Assembly (NCBI RefSeq): GCF_001884045.1
Contig: NZ_MACF01000119.1
Span: 248,001 to 312,000 of the forward strand
Direction: 5' to 3'
Source of the DNA: Bacillus mobilis
Lineage (GTDB): Bacteria; Bacillota; Bacilli; Bacillales; Bacillaceae_G
Length of the DNA stretch: 64,000 nt
In this document: positions 42,291-49,178 of the stretch, piece by piece
Position numbering within the stretch: the stretch's first letter is position 1
Layout of the letters: every line of letters begins with the position of its first letter
Notes under the pieces: generated by a model
What the model was told of the DNA's origin: nothing
Databases searched by the model: none
Seen by the model: the letters and a program-made list of their open reading frames with translations, nothing else
Translations under genes and position numbers: made by a program

Positions 42291-42884
42291 TTATTCCAAC
42301 TGCTGCACTGGATATTTAGCAAATAAAGATTTCCGAAAATCTTTATCATTTATAAGCATTGTAATTTTTTCGTTATTATCGTTAAGGAACTTTACTACTT
42401 TCTTTTTATCCCATATATCATTTTCTTTTGGAAAATCATCAAATTTTTCATACAAGAATGATAGTATTTCTTCTCTCTTTATCGCGAAATTTTTATTTTC
42501 TACATGAAACTCGTAACTTTTCGCATTTGGTACTAAAATCGCTAAATAAATAACGTTAAAGAGAAAATTCTTCTTCATCGTATCCTTACTATCAAACCAA
42601 TACGTCTCAACCATTTCTTCTGTAAGGGTTCCATTCCCTTTTGCACCATAGTTTACCTTTATACTTTCATTCTCCAAACTAATACTTTGAAATGTTTCGC
42701 CACCGGGTAAATGATTAACAATTGTAACCACATCTGAGTTATTACCAACGTATGTCCCAGCATATTTTTTAAAATCACTAGGTTCAACATCAGATATTTC
42801 TTTTATACTTTCTCCGTTAGAACAAGCAGCAATAAATAAAAAAATTGTTAGCATAACAATCACATCACGATGCATATATTTCAT
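42291..42884 (-). CDS. DUF4825-type lipoprotein
   Basis: A 197-residue lipoprotein with a signal peptide and lipobox IAAC (C21). The mature part has the DUF4825-like opening YAGTYVGNNSDVVTIVNHLP, then ESIKVNYG, and a Lys/Asp-rich helical tail. DUF4825 domains occur in Firmicutes lipoproteins and in BlaR-like contexts with no set function. SD GGGGGAAG; monocistronic. Confidence 0.78.
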   Translation of the reverse strand: MKYMHRDVIVMLTIFLFIAACSNGESIKEISDVEPSDFKKYAGTYVGNNSDVVTIVNHLPGGETFQSISLENESIKVNYGAKGNGTLTEEMVETYWFDSKDTMKKNFLFNVIYLAILVPNAKSYEFHVENKNFAIKREEILSFLYEKFDDFPKENDIWDKKKVVKFLNDNNEKITMLINDKDFRKSLFAKYPVQQLE

Positions 42885-42991
42885 TTAGCTTCCCCCATTT
42901 TTATCAATATTTAGTTAATTATAATACATCTTCTCAAAACCCTTTGAAATATACGCATTTTAATCAAAATTAAAAATTTTCAATTTTCCTG

Positions 42992-43020
42992 TTTACAATT
43001 ATCCATTAATTGTATATACT
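42992..43020 (+). promoter_or_regulatory. Sigma-A promoter of the YrzI array
   Basis: TTTACA (42992-42997) and TATACT (43015-43020) are separated by 17 bases. It is the only clear promoter upstream of the leader ORF at 43062 and the YrzI-type genes that follow. Confidence 0.65.
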
Positions 43021-43061
43021 TACTAACGTAAGAAAAATATTCTAAAAGGAGGTCGAATAAA

Positions 43062-43160
43062 ATGATGAAATTACAATTACATGCTTTAACTTTAGCGTTA
43101 ACTGCACCTTTGTTTTTCGGACAATTAAATATGAATTCGACCACCCTAATGGAGAATTGA
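43062..43160 (+). CDS. 32-residue leader ORF upstream of the YrzI array
   Basis: Behind a strong SD (AGGAGG, 9 bases) an ORF encodes MMKLQLHALTLALTAPLFFG and ends NMNSTTLMEN. It is hydrophobic and Leu/Thr/Ala-rich, reminiscent of a signal-like or leader peptide, and it is not related to the YrzI ORFs. Its stop lies 34 bases before two tandem terminators, so it could be an attenuation leader. No homologue is recalled. Confidence 0.6.
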   Translation: MMKLQLHALTLALTAPLFFGQLNMNSTTLMEN

Positions 43161-43194
43161 AAATCGTACATTGTTTCGATTAATTCATAAATTC

Positions 43195-43230
43195 GCCACA
43201 GGAGGTCGTATACTTTCCTGTGGCTTTTTC
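43195..43230 (+). terminator. Tandem attenuator-like terminator 1
   Basis: The perfect 9-bp stem GCCACAGGA / TCCTGTGGC is followed by TTTTT. The 5' arm runs into an SD-like AGGAGG. Confidence 0.8.
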
Positions 43231-43237
43231 GCGCCCT

Positions 43238-43273
43238 GCCATAGGAGAACTATATCTTCCTGTGGCTTTTTTG
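43238..43273 (+). terminator. Tandem attenuator-like terminator 2
   Basis: A near copy of the preceding hairpin: GCCATAGGA / TCCTGTGGC (one wobble pair), followed by TTTTTT. Together they lie between the only clear promoter and the YrzI ORFs. Confidence 0.8.
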
Positions 43274-43324
43274 TGCGATTTTTTAGCCTCTTATATCATT
43301 TTGTTAAGAAAGGAGCAACATTCG

Positions 43325-43465
43325 ATGACTATTAGCGTATTGTTTTTAAGTATTACGATTCAAAGAAATACAATTTCCAAAAATGAAATTCTTCATAATG
43401 AGCAAATAGAAAAAGCTATGAATGATGTTAAGGAGCGCCAAGCACTTTATTGTGATCACATGTAA
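43325..43465 (+). CDS. YrzI-family small protein, copy 1
   Basis: A 46-residue micro-protein, MTISVLFLSITIQRNTISKN then EILHNEQIEKAMNDVKERQA and LYCDHM. The hydrophobic N-terminus with T-I-Q and the E-rich helix followed by ERQAxYxxxx match the YrzI family known in Bacillus. SD AAAGGAGC. It is the first of six tandem copies spaced 25-28 bases apart. In B. subtilis YrzI is toxic when overproduced and its mRNA is controlled by the ribosome-associated nuclease Rae1. Confidence 0.82.
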   Translation: MTISVLFLSITIQRNTISKNEILHNEQIEKAMNDVKERQALYCDHM

Positions 43466-43492
43466 TTCCTTTTCGAAAGGAGGAATTCATTT

Positions 43493-43636
43493 ATGACTTT
43501 TCATATTTTCTTTTTTACGGCTGTACTTCAGAAAAATACTTTAACTGAAGCTGAAATCAATCGTAAACAACAAATAAAACAACTGACTGATAAAATGACT
43601 GACATTAAAAGTTCATACTATACGCAAATGTATTAA
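43493..43636 (+). CDS. YrzI-family small protein, copy 2
   Basis: A 47-residue member of the array, MTFHIFFFTAVLQKNTLTEA and a tail SSYYTQMY. It is the most divergent copy: the conserved TITIQK motif is TAVLQK here and the helix is Lys/Gln-rich (RKQQIKQLTDKMTDIK). SD GAAAGGAGG. Predicted as one hydrophobic N-terminal segment plus an amphipathic helix. Confidence 0.8.
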   Translation: MTFHIFFFTAVLQKNTLTEAEINRKQQIKQLTDKMTDIKSSYYTQMY

Positions 43637-43664
43637 AAATATATTTTTAAGGAGCAATTTCCTA

Positions 43665-43808
43665 ATGAAATTTAAAGCGTTCTTTTTAACGCTCACCATT
43701 CAAAAACGTAAGCTTTCACAGAAAGAAATTTCACGTGAGCAACACATTCAATCTATTATGGACGAAGTAAAAGAGCATCAAGCTTCTTATTACAGCCGAC
43801 TATTTTAA
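43665..43808 (+). CDS. YrzI-family small protein, copy 3
   Basis: A 47-residue copy, MKFKAFFLTLTIQKRKLSQK then EISREQHIQSIMDEVKEHQA and SYYSRLF. It differs from copy 4 at only four positions (10, 20, 23 and 38), which indicates a recent tandem duplication. SD AAGGAGC. Confidence 0.85.
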   Translation: MKFKAFFLTLTIQKRKLSQKEISREQHIQSIMDEVKEHQASYYSRLF

Positions 43809-43834
43809 ATAACTTTTAAAGGAGCAATACCTTC

Positions 43835-43978
43835 ATGAAATTTAAAGCGTTCTTTTTAACGATTACCATTCAAAAGCGTAAGCTTTCTCAAAACGAAATT
43901 TTACGTGAACAACACATTCAATCTATTATGGACGAAGTGAAGGAGCGCCAAGCTTCTTATTACAGCCGTCTTTTCTAA
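43835..43978 (+). CDS. YrzI-family small protein, copy 4
   Basis: A 47-residue near-twin of copy 3 (43 of 47 identical), MKFKAFFLTITIQKRKLSQN then EILREQHIQSIMDEVKERQA and SYYSRLF. The intergenic spacers of copies 3, 4 and 5 are also alike (ATAACTTTTAAAGG). SD AAAGGAGC. Confidence 0.85.
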   Translation: MKFKAFFLTITIQKRKLSQNEILREQHIQSIMDEVKERQASYYSRLF

Positions 43979-44003
43979 ATAACTTTTAAAGGGGTAAAAA
44001 CAA

Positions 44004-44144
44004 ATGAAATTTAAAGTATTCTTTTTAACCATTACGATTCAAAAAACTAAGTTCTCCGACAGTGAAATATTGCATGATCATCAAATCAATAAAGCTATGG
44101 AAAATGTAAAAGAACGTCAAAGTCACTACTGTAGCCATCTATAA
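44004..44144 (+). CDS. YrzI-family small protein, copy 5
   Basis: A 46-residue copy, MKFKVFFLTITIQKTKFSDS then EILHDHQINKAMENVKERQS and HYCSHL. It keeps FFLTITIQK and the VKERQ block; its Cys near the C-terminus is shared with copy 1 (LYCDHM). SD AAAGGGG is weaker than in its neighbours. Confidence 0.85.
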   Translation: MKFKVFFLTITIQKTKFSDSEILHDHQINKAMENVKERQSHYCSHL

Positions 44145-44169
44145 TTCCTTTCGAAAGGAGGAATGTATT

Positions 44170-44310
44170 ATGAAGTTTCACCTTTTCTTTTTAACAATTA
44201 CAATTCAGAAAAAAAACTATTCTGAAGCTGAATTAAAACAAGAACGACAATACAAACAAGTTATAGACGAAATTCGAGATCGTAGAAGCAAATACTACTC
44301 TCACCTATAA
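44170..44310 (+). CDS. YrzI-family small protein, copy 6
   Basis: A 46-residue copy, MKFHLFFLTITIQKKNYSEA then ELKQERQYKQVIDEIRDRRS and KYYSHL. The N-terminal motif is conserved; the helix is more Arg/Lys-rich, with IRDRRS in place of VKERQA. SD GAAAGGAGG. Confidence 0.85.
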   Translation: MKFHLFFLTITIQKKNYSEAELKQERQYKQVIDEIRDRRSKYYSHL

Positions 44311-44348
44311 TCCTTTAAAAATATAAAACTTGAAAGGAGTCGATTAAG

Positions 44349-44405
44349 ATGTTGATAGCACGTTCTAAAGAAATGATTTGGATAGTTCAGAGGGATTCCA
44401 CATAG
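44349..44405 (+). CDS. 18-residue micro-ORF closing the YrzI array
   Basis: Behind a strong SD (GAAAGGAG) lies MLIARSKEMIWIVQRDST and TAG. It is unlike the YrzI copies. In B. subtilis the yrzI mRNA also carries very short ORFs, one of which (S1025) is cut by Rae1 during translation; this peptide could be an analogue, but that is inference. Confidence 0.5.
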   Translation: MLIARSKEMIWIVQRDST

Positions 44406-44505
44406 TTTTATAGACAGAATAACACACAAGTATATCGTTATATTTGATGTGTAATAAATATATAATAAAATTACACCAATGCACTTTTAATATTGAGTAA
44501 TTAAA

Positions 44506-44543
44506 TAAAAGATACACCACTTAAAAAGCGGTGTATCTTTCTC
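44506..44543. terminator. Bidirectional intrinsic terminator
   Basis: The 12-13 bp stem AAAGATACACCxC / GxGGTGTATCTTT is the first clear terminator after the YrzI array and also lies at the end of the convergent AI-2E gene. Confidence 0.82.
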
Positions 44544-44551
44544 AACATATA

Positions 44552-45637
44552 CTATTTTCGATTACTTCGTTTCGTCTTAAACAGTCTCACTAAGTTCGAT
44601 ACAACTGTTTTCGTAACTGCATAAACTGGTACTGCTAAAATCATTCCGATAATTCCCGCAAAGTTACCTACCCCTAAAATTAAAATAATAATTGTTAACG
44701 GATGGATATTTAATTTTGAACTCATAATACGCGGTGAAATGATGTTACTTTCAAACTGTTGTACAATTGTTACGATAATAATTACGTACAACGCTTGCAT
44801 CGGAGATACGAACAGACCTACGATAACAGCTGGTGCTGCACCGATAAATGGACCTAAGTTAGGAATAATATTTGTAAATGCTGCTATAATTCCCAAAACG
44901 AAAGCGTACGGTAAATCGATAATTAAATAACCGATAAAAGTAAACGCACCTACAAATATACAAACGAGCGCTTGCCCTTGAATATATGCAGATAATGTTT
45001 CATTCGTTTCCTTAATGATACGAAGTCCTTCTTCACGGTATGACTCAGGTAATAGACTAACTGCTTTCCCTGGGAATGCATGTCCATCTTTAAACATATA
45101 AAATAAAATGAACGGTACTGTGAAGATTACTAATGCGACGTTCGTTATAATACCAAATAAAGCCGTTGCACTCGACGTAATCGTGTTTGGTATATCCTTT
45201 AAGTATTCAATTGCATTTTTTTCAATTGTTTCAATGGAAACATAGTTTTGTGTAGATAACCATTCAAACAATCTATGATGGGATAAATCTTGTATGTATA
45301 GTTTTCCCTCTTTAATATAACCTGGCATATTTTTCACTAAATCCATTAGCTGTTGTGAGATTGTTGGAACAACAACTCCAACTCCAACCGCAGTTAATGT
45401 TATGATAAAAAGATATAACAGTAAAATCGCTAAATTTCTAGGTACTTTTTTATTCTCCAAAAAGACTAACAATGGGTTAAATATGAAGTATAAAAATAAC
45501 GCGATTAAGATTGGGAAAAACAACGTTGATATGAAGATACCAATCGGTTGAAATAAAAACGATATTTTTGTGCAAATAAATATGATCGCTACAACCATTA
45601 GCACTTCTAATGTCCAAAAGTGCACTTTCGATTTCAA
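44552..45637 (-). CDS. AI-2E family transporter (TqsA/YtvI/YueF-like)
   Basis: A 361-residue membrane protein with about eight helices. It has family landmarks FFPILIALFLYFIFNPLLVF, NMPGYIKEGK in the large loop, and the conserved FTNIIPNLGPFIGAAPAVIV plus GIIGMILAVPVYAVTKTVV near the C-terminus. Despite the name, most members are uncharacterised or act as ion antiporters. The start is TTG with SD AAAGGAGG. Confidence 0.9.
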   Translation of the reverse strand: MKSKVHFWTLEVLMVVAIIFICTKISFLFQPIGIFISTLFFPILIALFLYFIFNPLLVFLENKKVPRNLAILLLYLFIITLTAVGVGVVVPTISQQLMDLVKNMPGYIKEGKLYIQDLSHHRLFEWLSTQNYVSIETIEKNAIEYLKDIPNTITSSATALFGIITNVALVIFTVPFILFYMFKDGHAFPGKAVSLLPESYREEGLRIIKETNETLSAYIQGQALVCIFVGAFTFIGYLIIDLPYAFVLGIIAAFTNIIPNLGPFIGAAPAVIVGLFVSPMQALYVIIIVTIVQQFESNIISPRIMSSKLNIHPLTIIILILGVGNFAGIIGMILAVPVYAVTKTVVSNLVRLFKTKRSNRK

Positions 45638-45785
45638 AAAACTTCCTCCTTTAAACTAGCACTTCTCTTTATTGTACCAAAATACACTACAATTTCACAT
45701 AATATTTTCCTTTACAATATTCCAAAATGCCAATAAATACACTACAATGAGATTACATACAAATTTGCAGGTAAAGGTGATAAAA

Positions 45786-46607
45786 ATGACACAATGCATC
45801 ATTTGCAGAAAAGATACGAAAGAACTTAGTGAACAATATGTCATCCCAGAAATATTATGTGGATATTATTTCACAAACTCAATTTGTGATACTTGTCATG
45901 AACAAATGACAACAAATATTGATCGTCCCTTAATTCGGCATAAATTAAGCCAATTTAAGATTGAGCAAATGAAAAAACAAATTGATTCCCCTCTCTATAC
46001 GAATGAGCATGGTGAGGAACTTGCGGCTGCTGAGACAGATGTTGTTGAAGTAAGTGATGAAATACTTTATTCCAATGCATTAATTATGAAACTATGTAAA
46101 AAACACGATATTTCACTACATAATGAAATTTGGAAAGAAGAACGTGTAACGAAGGTAGCTAGCTCTATTCAACGTGAATTACTTTTAGATAACCGTAAAT
46201 ACAAAATGAGTGTATTAAAAATGGCTTATACTTTCGCTGTTCAAGCTGTTGATGGCTATTTGGAAGATCCAGATGCGATTGATATTTCTAACATTCTATC
46301 AAATGCGGATTTCATAGAATTAAAAGAAAAGAGCATTGTTCGTGATTTAAGTAAAAGTTCTTTATGGAATACATTAAATACAAATAGCGAAAACCATTAC
46401 TTTATTTTATTAAGTGATAAAGATGGCCTGTTCTGTTTCATTCGTCTATTTGATATTTTTGACGTTGTCGTTCATTTATCAGAAAAGAGATATGAACTTT
46501 CATCGCCTATTGTCGGCGTAAATAATGTAAGTAGGCAGGAATTTTATGTCCAAACTTTAAAACAGTATATGGATGGGCTATTTAAAGAAAAAACTACTTC
46601 TATTTAA
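45786..46607 (+). CDS. Zinc-finger (CxxC) protein of unknown function
   Basis: A 273-residue protein whose N-terminus has two Cys pairs, MTQCIICRKDTKELSEQYVI and NSICDTCHEQM. Together with nearby IPEILCGYYF, this resembles an HNH-type zinc knuckle (CxxC-x22-CxxC) without a visible catalytic HNH His. The rest is helical, with VLKMAYTFAVQAVDGYLEDP and FYVQTLKQYMDGLFK. ATG at 45786 follows AAAGGTG. Nuclease activity is unproven. Confidence 0.7.
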   Translation: MTQCIICRKDTKELSEQYVIPEILCGYYFTNSICDTCHEQMTTNIDRPLIRHKLSQFKIEQMKKQIDSPLYTNEHGEELAAAETDVVEVSDEILYSNALIMKLCKKHDISLHNEIWKEERVTKVASSIQRELLLDNRKYKMSVLKMAYTFAVQAVDGYLEDPDAIDISNILSNADFIELKEKSIVRDLSKSSLWNTLNTNSENHYFILLSDKDGLFCFIRLFDIFDVVVHLSEKRYELSSPIVGVNNVSRQEFYVQTLKQYMDGLFKEKTTSI

Positions 46608-46632
46608 TCCGAACCAGAACATACGGTCTCCT

Positions 46633-46661
46633 TTCTTGATGAAAAGACACTGTGTTATAAT
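46633..46661 (+). promoter_or_regulatory. Promoter of the putative antisense antitoxin RNA
   Basis: TTCTTG (46633-46638) and TATAAT (46656-46661) are 17 bases apart, with an extended -10 (TGTTATAAT). Transcription would start near 46668 toward the toxin gene's 3' end. Confidence 0.65.
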
Positions 46662-46711
46662 AAGTATGAAAAGAACAATACAATCACATAAACCAATTAT
46701 TAATTGTATAT

Positions 46712-46747
46712 AAATAAAAAAGACTAGTGTGCGGCTACACACTAGTC
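46712..46747 (-). terminator. Terminator of the toxin mRNA
   Basis: A perfect 10-bp stem (GACTAGTGTG / CACACTAGTC) is followed by TTTTTTATTT on the minus strand. It lies 89 bases after the toxin stop, inside the antisense RNA interval. Confidence 0.8.
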
Positions 46748-46802
46748 CACGTAACTTAGCAGATTGGATTGTTCATTTATCCTATTTGTTTCTTACAAAC
46801 AA

Positions 46803-46844
46803 AACAACCCACATTCTATTGGCATAGGTGGGTTGTTATTTTTT
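46803..46844 (+). terminator. Terminator of the antisense RNA
   Basis: The stem AACAACCCAC / GTGGGTTGTT is followed by ATTTTTT on the plus strand. It ends inside the last codons of the toxin gene. Confidence 0.8.
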
Positions 46845-46928
46845 GAGCTTGTCTATTAAAACGACGACGAACGTTAACAATGCAACGAGAAACAGTCCAC
46901 CCTGCAGTAGCAACGCTATTTCACTCAC
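46836..46928 (-). CDS. Putative holin-like type I toxin, 30 residues
   Basis: GTG at 46928 with a strong SD (GGAGGGGGG) encodes a 30-residue peptide: MSEIALLLQGGLFLVALLTF, then VVVLIDKLKK. One transmembrane helix with a basic C-terminus (DKLKK) is the pattern of TxpA/BsrG-like and putative holin-like toxins. The gene sits opposite a predicted antisense RNA, and its SD is inside a 36-base hairpin (46931-46966). Expression would depolarise or disturb the membrane if translated; that function is inferred from the family. Confidence 0.75.
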   Translation of the reverse strand: MSEIALLLQGGLFLVALLTFVVVLIDKLKK

Positions 46929-46930
46929 GT

Positions 46931-46966
46931 ATTATCACCCCCCTCCTACTTTGGAGAAGTGATAAT
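46931..46966 (-). promoter_or_regulatory. Hairpin sequestering the toxin SD
   Basis: On the minus strand ATTATCAC pairs with GTGATAAT, and inside it TTCTCC pairs with GGAGGG, which is the toxin SD. The folded form would block ribosome entry, a known device in type I toxin mRNAs. A hexanucleotide loop (AAAGTA) closes it. Confidence 0.65.
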
Positions 46967-46999
46967 TGAACAACCAACCGTACCTTAAGTTACTATTTA

Positions 47000-47009
47000 A
47001 TTTTACCAT
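47000..47009 (-). promoter_or_regulatory. Extended -10 promoter element of the toxin gene
   Basis: The minus strand reads TATGGTAAAAT: TG-N plus TAAAAT (47000-47005). No good -35 is visible, so the extended -10 would carry it. Start near 46993. Confidence 0.45.
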
Positions 47010-47030
47010 ATTTTCTAATAGTTTACGATG

Positions 47031-47063
47031 AAAACCCGCAAGTGAAATACTTGCGGGTTTTTT
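47031..47063. terminator. Intrinsic terminator downstream of ssuD
   Basis: The 13-bp stem AAAACCCGCAAGT / ACTTGCGGGTTTT has a 5-base loop and T-runs on both strands. It lies about 60 bases after the ssuD stop. Confidence 0.8.
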
Positions 47064-47124
47064 ATGCTGTATTAACAGGAAGTAAACCAAATGAAGCAAA
47101 ACATAGGTGAAACTTTAATCCTCA

Positions 47125-48237
47125 CTATTTTTTTAATGCATATGCATCAGCAATCATTTCACCAACAATTTTATTTTCTTGTTTCTTCTCGTCTTTCAAT
47201 AATGGGAATAATAATTCTGCTACTTCATACGCTTCTTCTAAATGTGGATATCCTGATAAAACAAACGTATCAATTCCTAACGCTTCATATTCTTTTATTC
47301 TATTTGCTACTGTATGCGGATCTCCCACAAGAGCAGTACCTGCACCACCCCTTACAAGCCCTATGCCAGCCCATAAGTTAGGACTTATCTCTAACGACTC
47401 TCTCGTACCTTTATTTAAATGTGTCATTCGTTTTTGACCGACTGAATCATATCTTGCAAATGTTTTTTGAGCGAGCTCAATTGTTTCATTATCTACATAT
47501 TGAATTAACCTCTCAGCCTCTTCCCATGCTTCTTCTTCTGTTTCTCTTACAATTACATGTAATCGGATACCGAATCTTACTGTACGCCCCTTCTCTTCTG
47601 CAAGTTTTCTTACTTCTTCGATTTTCTCTTTCACTTGCTCTGGTGGTTCGCCCCACGTTAAATATACATCACTATGTTCAGCTGCAACTTCTTTACCTGC
47701 AGCAGACGATCCGCCAAAATAAATTGGTGGATACGGTGTTTGAACTGGCGGGAACACGACTTTACTATCTGTAACTTTAATATGTTTTCCTTCTAAAGAA
47801 ATACTTTCTCCTTGTAGCGTAGATTTCCAAACTTTTAAAAATTCATCTGCTACTTCATACCTTTCATCATGTTCAAGATATAATCCATCCCCTTGCAGTT
47901 CGACTGGATCTCCTCCAGCTACTACATTAATAAGTAACCTCCCATCTGAAATTCTATCAAATGTAGCTGCCATTCTCGCTGCTACTGTCGGTGACATTAG
48001 TCCGGGTCTAACTGCTACTAAAAATTTTAATTTCTCTGTCTCAGCGGCAAGTGCCGATGCTAATACCCATGGATCTTCACAACCTTGACCAGTTGGAAGT
48101 AACACACCCGTATATCCTAAATAATCAGCTGCCTGTGCAACTTGTTTATAATAACCATATTCAGCTGCTCTTCCTCTTTTTGTCGTTCCTAAATATCGAC
48201 CATCTCCATAAGCTGGAATAAACCATAACAAATCCAT
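47125..48237 (-). CDS. ssuD: FMNH2-dependent alkanesulfonate monooxygenase
   Basis: A 370-residue bacterial-luciferase-like flavoprotein that releases sulfite from alkanesulfonates. It has the SsuD hallmarks [56 protein letters not shown] and [20 protein letters not shown], and [10 protein letters not shown]-like [23 protein letters not shown] at 48237 gives the usual M-x-LLWF start; the track start at 48249 has no SD spacing. Last gene of ssuBACD. Confidence 0.95.
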   Translation of the reverse strand: MDLLWFIPAYGDGRYLGTTKRGRAAEYGYYKQVAQAADYLGYTGVLLPTGQGCEDPWVLASALAAETEKLKFLVAVRPGLMSPTVAARMAATFDRISDGRLLINVVAGGDPVELQGDGLYLEHDERYEVADEFLKVWKSTLQGESISLEGKHIKVTDSKVVFPPVQTPYPPIYFGGSSAAGKEVAAEHSDVYLTWGEPPEQVKEKIEEVRKLAEEKGRTVRFGIRLHVIVRETEEEAWEEAERLIQYVDNETIELAQKTFARYDSVGQKRMTHLNKGTRESLEISPNLWAGIGLVRGGAGTALVGDPHTVANRIKEYEALGIDTFVLSGYPHLEEAYEVAELLFPLLKDEKKQENKIVGEMIADAYALKK

Positions 48238-48313
48238 AACTTTACACATCCCTTATTTTTATTAAAACGTATACTGAAATACTCTATATAAATTACCCCT
48301 AATAATTTATATG

Positions 48314-49162
48314 TTAATTCCCTGTCTCTCCTTTAAAATTATCTCGCCATCTTAAAAATTTCACTTCTAGTAAACGTACGAGGGAGTCAGAAAACTTCCC
48401 GACGAATGCAAAGATAATAATACCGACAAATACGATATCTGTGTTTGAAAATTGCCTTGCATCCATAATCATATAGCCGATACCTTCAGTAGATCCCATA
48501 AGTTCTGCTACTACTAAACTCACCCATGCAACACCTAAAGATAATCTTGCTCCAAGTAATAGGTTTGGCAATGCGGCGGGTAAAATCAGTTTCGAAATTA
48601 ATTTTCTTTTACTAAACTCTAAAACTCTCGCAACATCAAATAATTTTAAATCTACACCTCGTATCCCTAAAAACGCGTTTACGTATAAAGGAAAAAATGC
48701 GCCGTCCGCAATTAATAATACTTTCGATGTCTCTCCAAAACCGAACCATAGTACGAAAAGCGGTGCAACTGCTAAATGGGGCACAGTTCTTAACATCTGT
48801 ACAGACGGATCTAAATATTGCTCACTTCTCGTTGAAAATCCAACAATCGTTCCTAAAATAATTCCTAAACTCCCGCCAATAAAGAAACCAGCCGCAGCCC
48901 TGAATACACTAATACTTAAATGACCGAATAACTCTCCTGTTTTTATAAGTTCTTGAAAAGCTAGAAATATATCTAATGGCGTTGGTAAAACAGTTTTAGA
49001 AACTAGATCGAATACGCCAGCTAACTGCCAAATAATTAATACGACAATTGGTATCGTGATCGCTCTTACTAACACCCTTACATTCGTTTTCCGTACTTTC
49101 TTTACATTGTTTTTGCCAATCGTTATACTCGCCCTTTTCATAACAGCTTTCGTATTCTCCAA
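48314..49162 (-). CDS. ssuC: Aliphatic sulfonate ABC permease
   Basis: A 282-residue, six-helix permease. The EAA-type loop KLILPAALPNLLLGARLSLG and the N-terminal IIWQLAGVFDLVSKTVLPTP are typical of the SsuC/TauC/NrtB family. It lies between ssuA and ssuD. The start is TTG (MENTKAVMKR) with SD GAGGTTTTG. Confidence 0.92.
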   Translation of the reverse strand: MENTKAVMKRASITIGKNNVKKVRKTNVRVLVRAITIPIVVLIIWQLAGVFDLVSKTVLPTPLDIFLAFQELIKTGELFGHLSISVFRAAAGFFIGGSLGIILGTIVGFSTRSEQYLDPSVQMLRTVPHLAVAPLFVLWFGFGETSKVLLIADGAFFPLYVNAFLGIRGVDLKLFDVARVLEFSKRKLISKLILPAALPNLLLGARLSLGVAWVSLVVAELMGSTEGIGYMIMDARQFSNTDIVFVGIIIFAFVGKFSDSLVRLLEVKFLRWRDNFKGETGN

Positions 49163-49178
49163 TTTACAAAACCTCTTT

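Larger units (their letters stand above)
46668..46844 (+). ncRNA. Putative antisense RNA antitoxin (type I TA)
   Basis: The interval runs from the promoter at 46633-46661 to a strong intrinsic terminator at 46803-46844 (stem AACAACCCAC / GTGGGTTGTT, then TTATTTTTT) and contains no ORF. It is convergent with the toxin gene and overlaps its last codons and whole 3' UTR (toxin terminator at 46712-46747). The layout is that of TxpA/RatA and BsrG/SR4 in B. subtilis. The ends are predicted from sequence only. Confidence 0.65.

Noticed and set aside
42980-43171. Minus-strand ORF of 63 codons overlapping the YrzI leader
   Set aside because: It lies opposite a promoter and an SD-led leader ORF on the plus strand, has no SD, and reads as low-complexity shadow.
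45672-45785. N-terminal extension of the zinc-finger gene at 45786
   Set aside because: The extension is AT-rich and has no SD, while the ATG at 45786 has an SD and starts right at the first CxxC motif.
46712-46747. Hairpin read as a plus-strand terminator
   Set aside because: The T-run is only on the minus strand; on the plus strand it is preceded by A-run and followed by CCACGT, so it ends the toxin transcript, not a plus gene.
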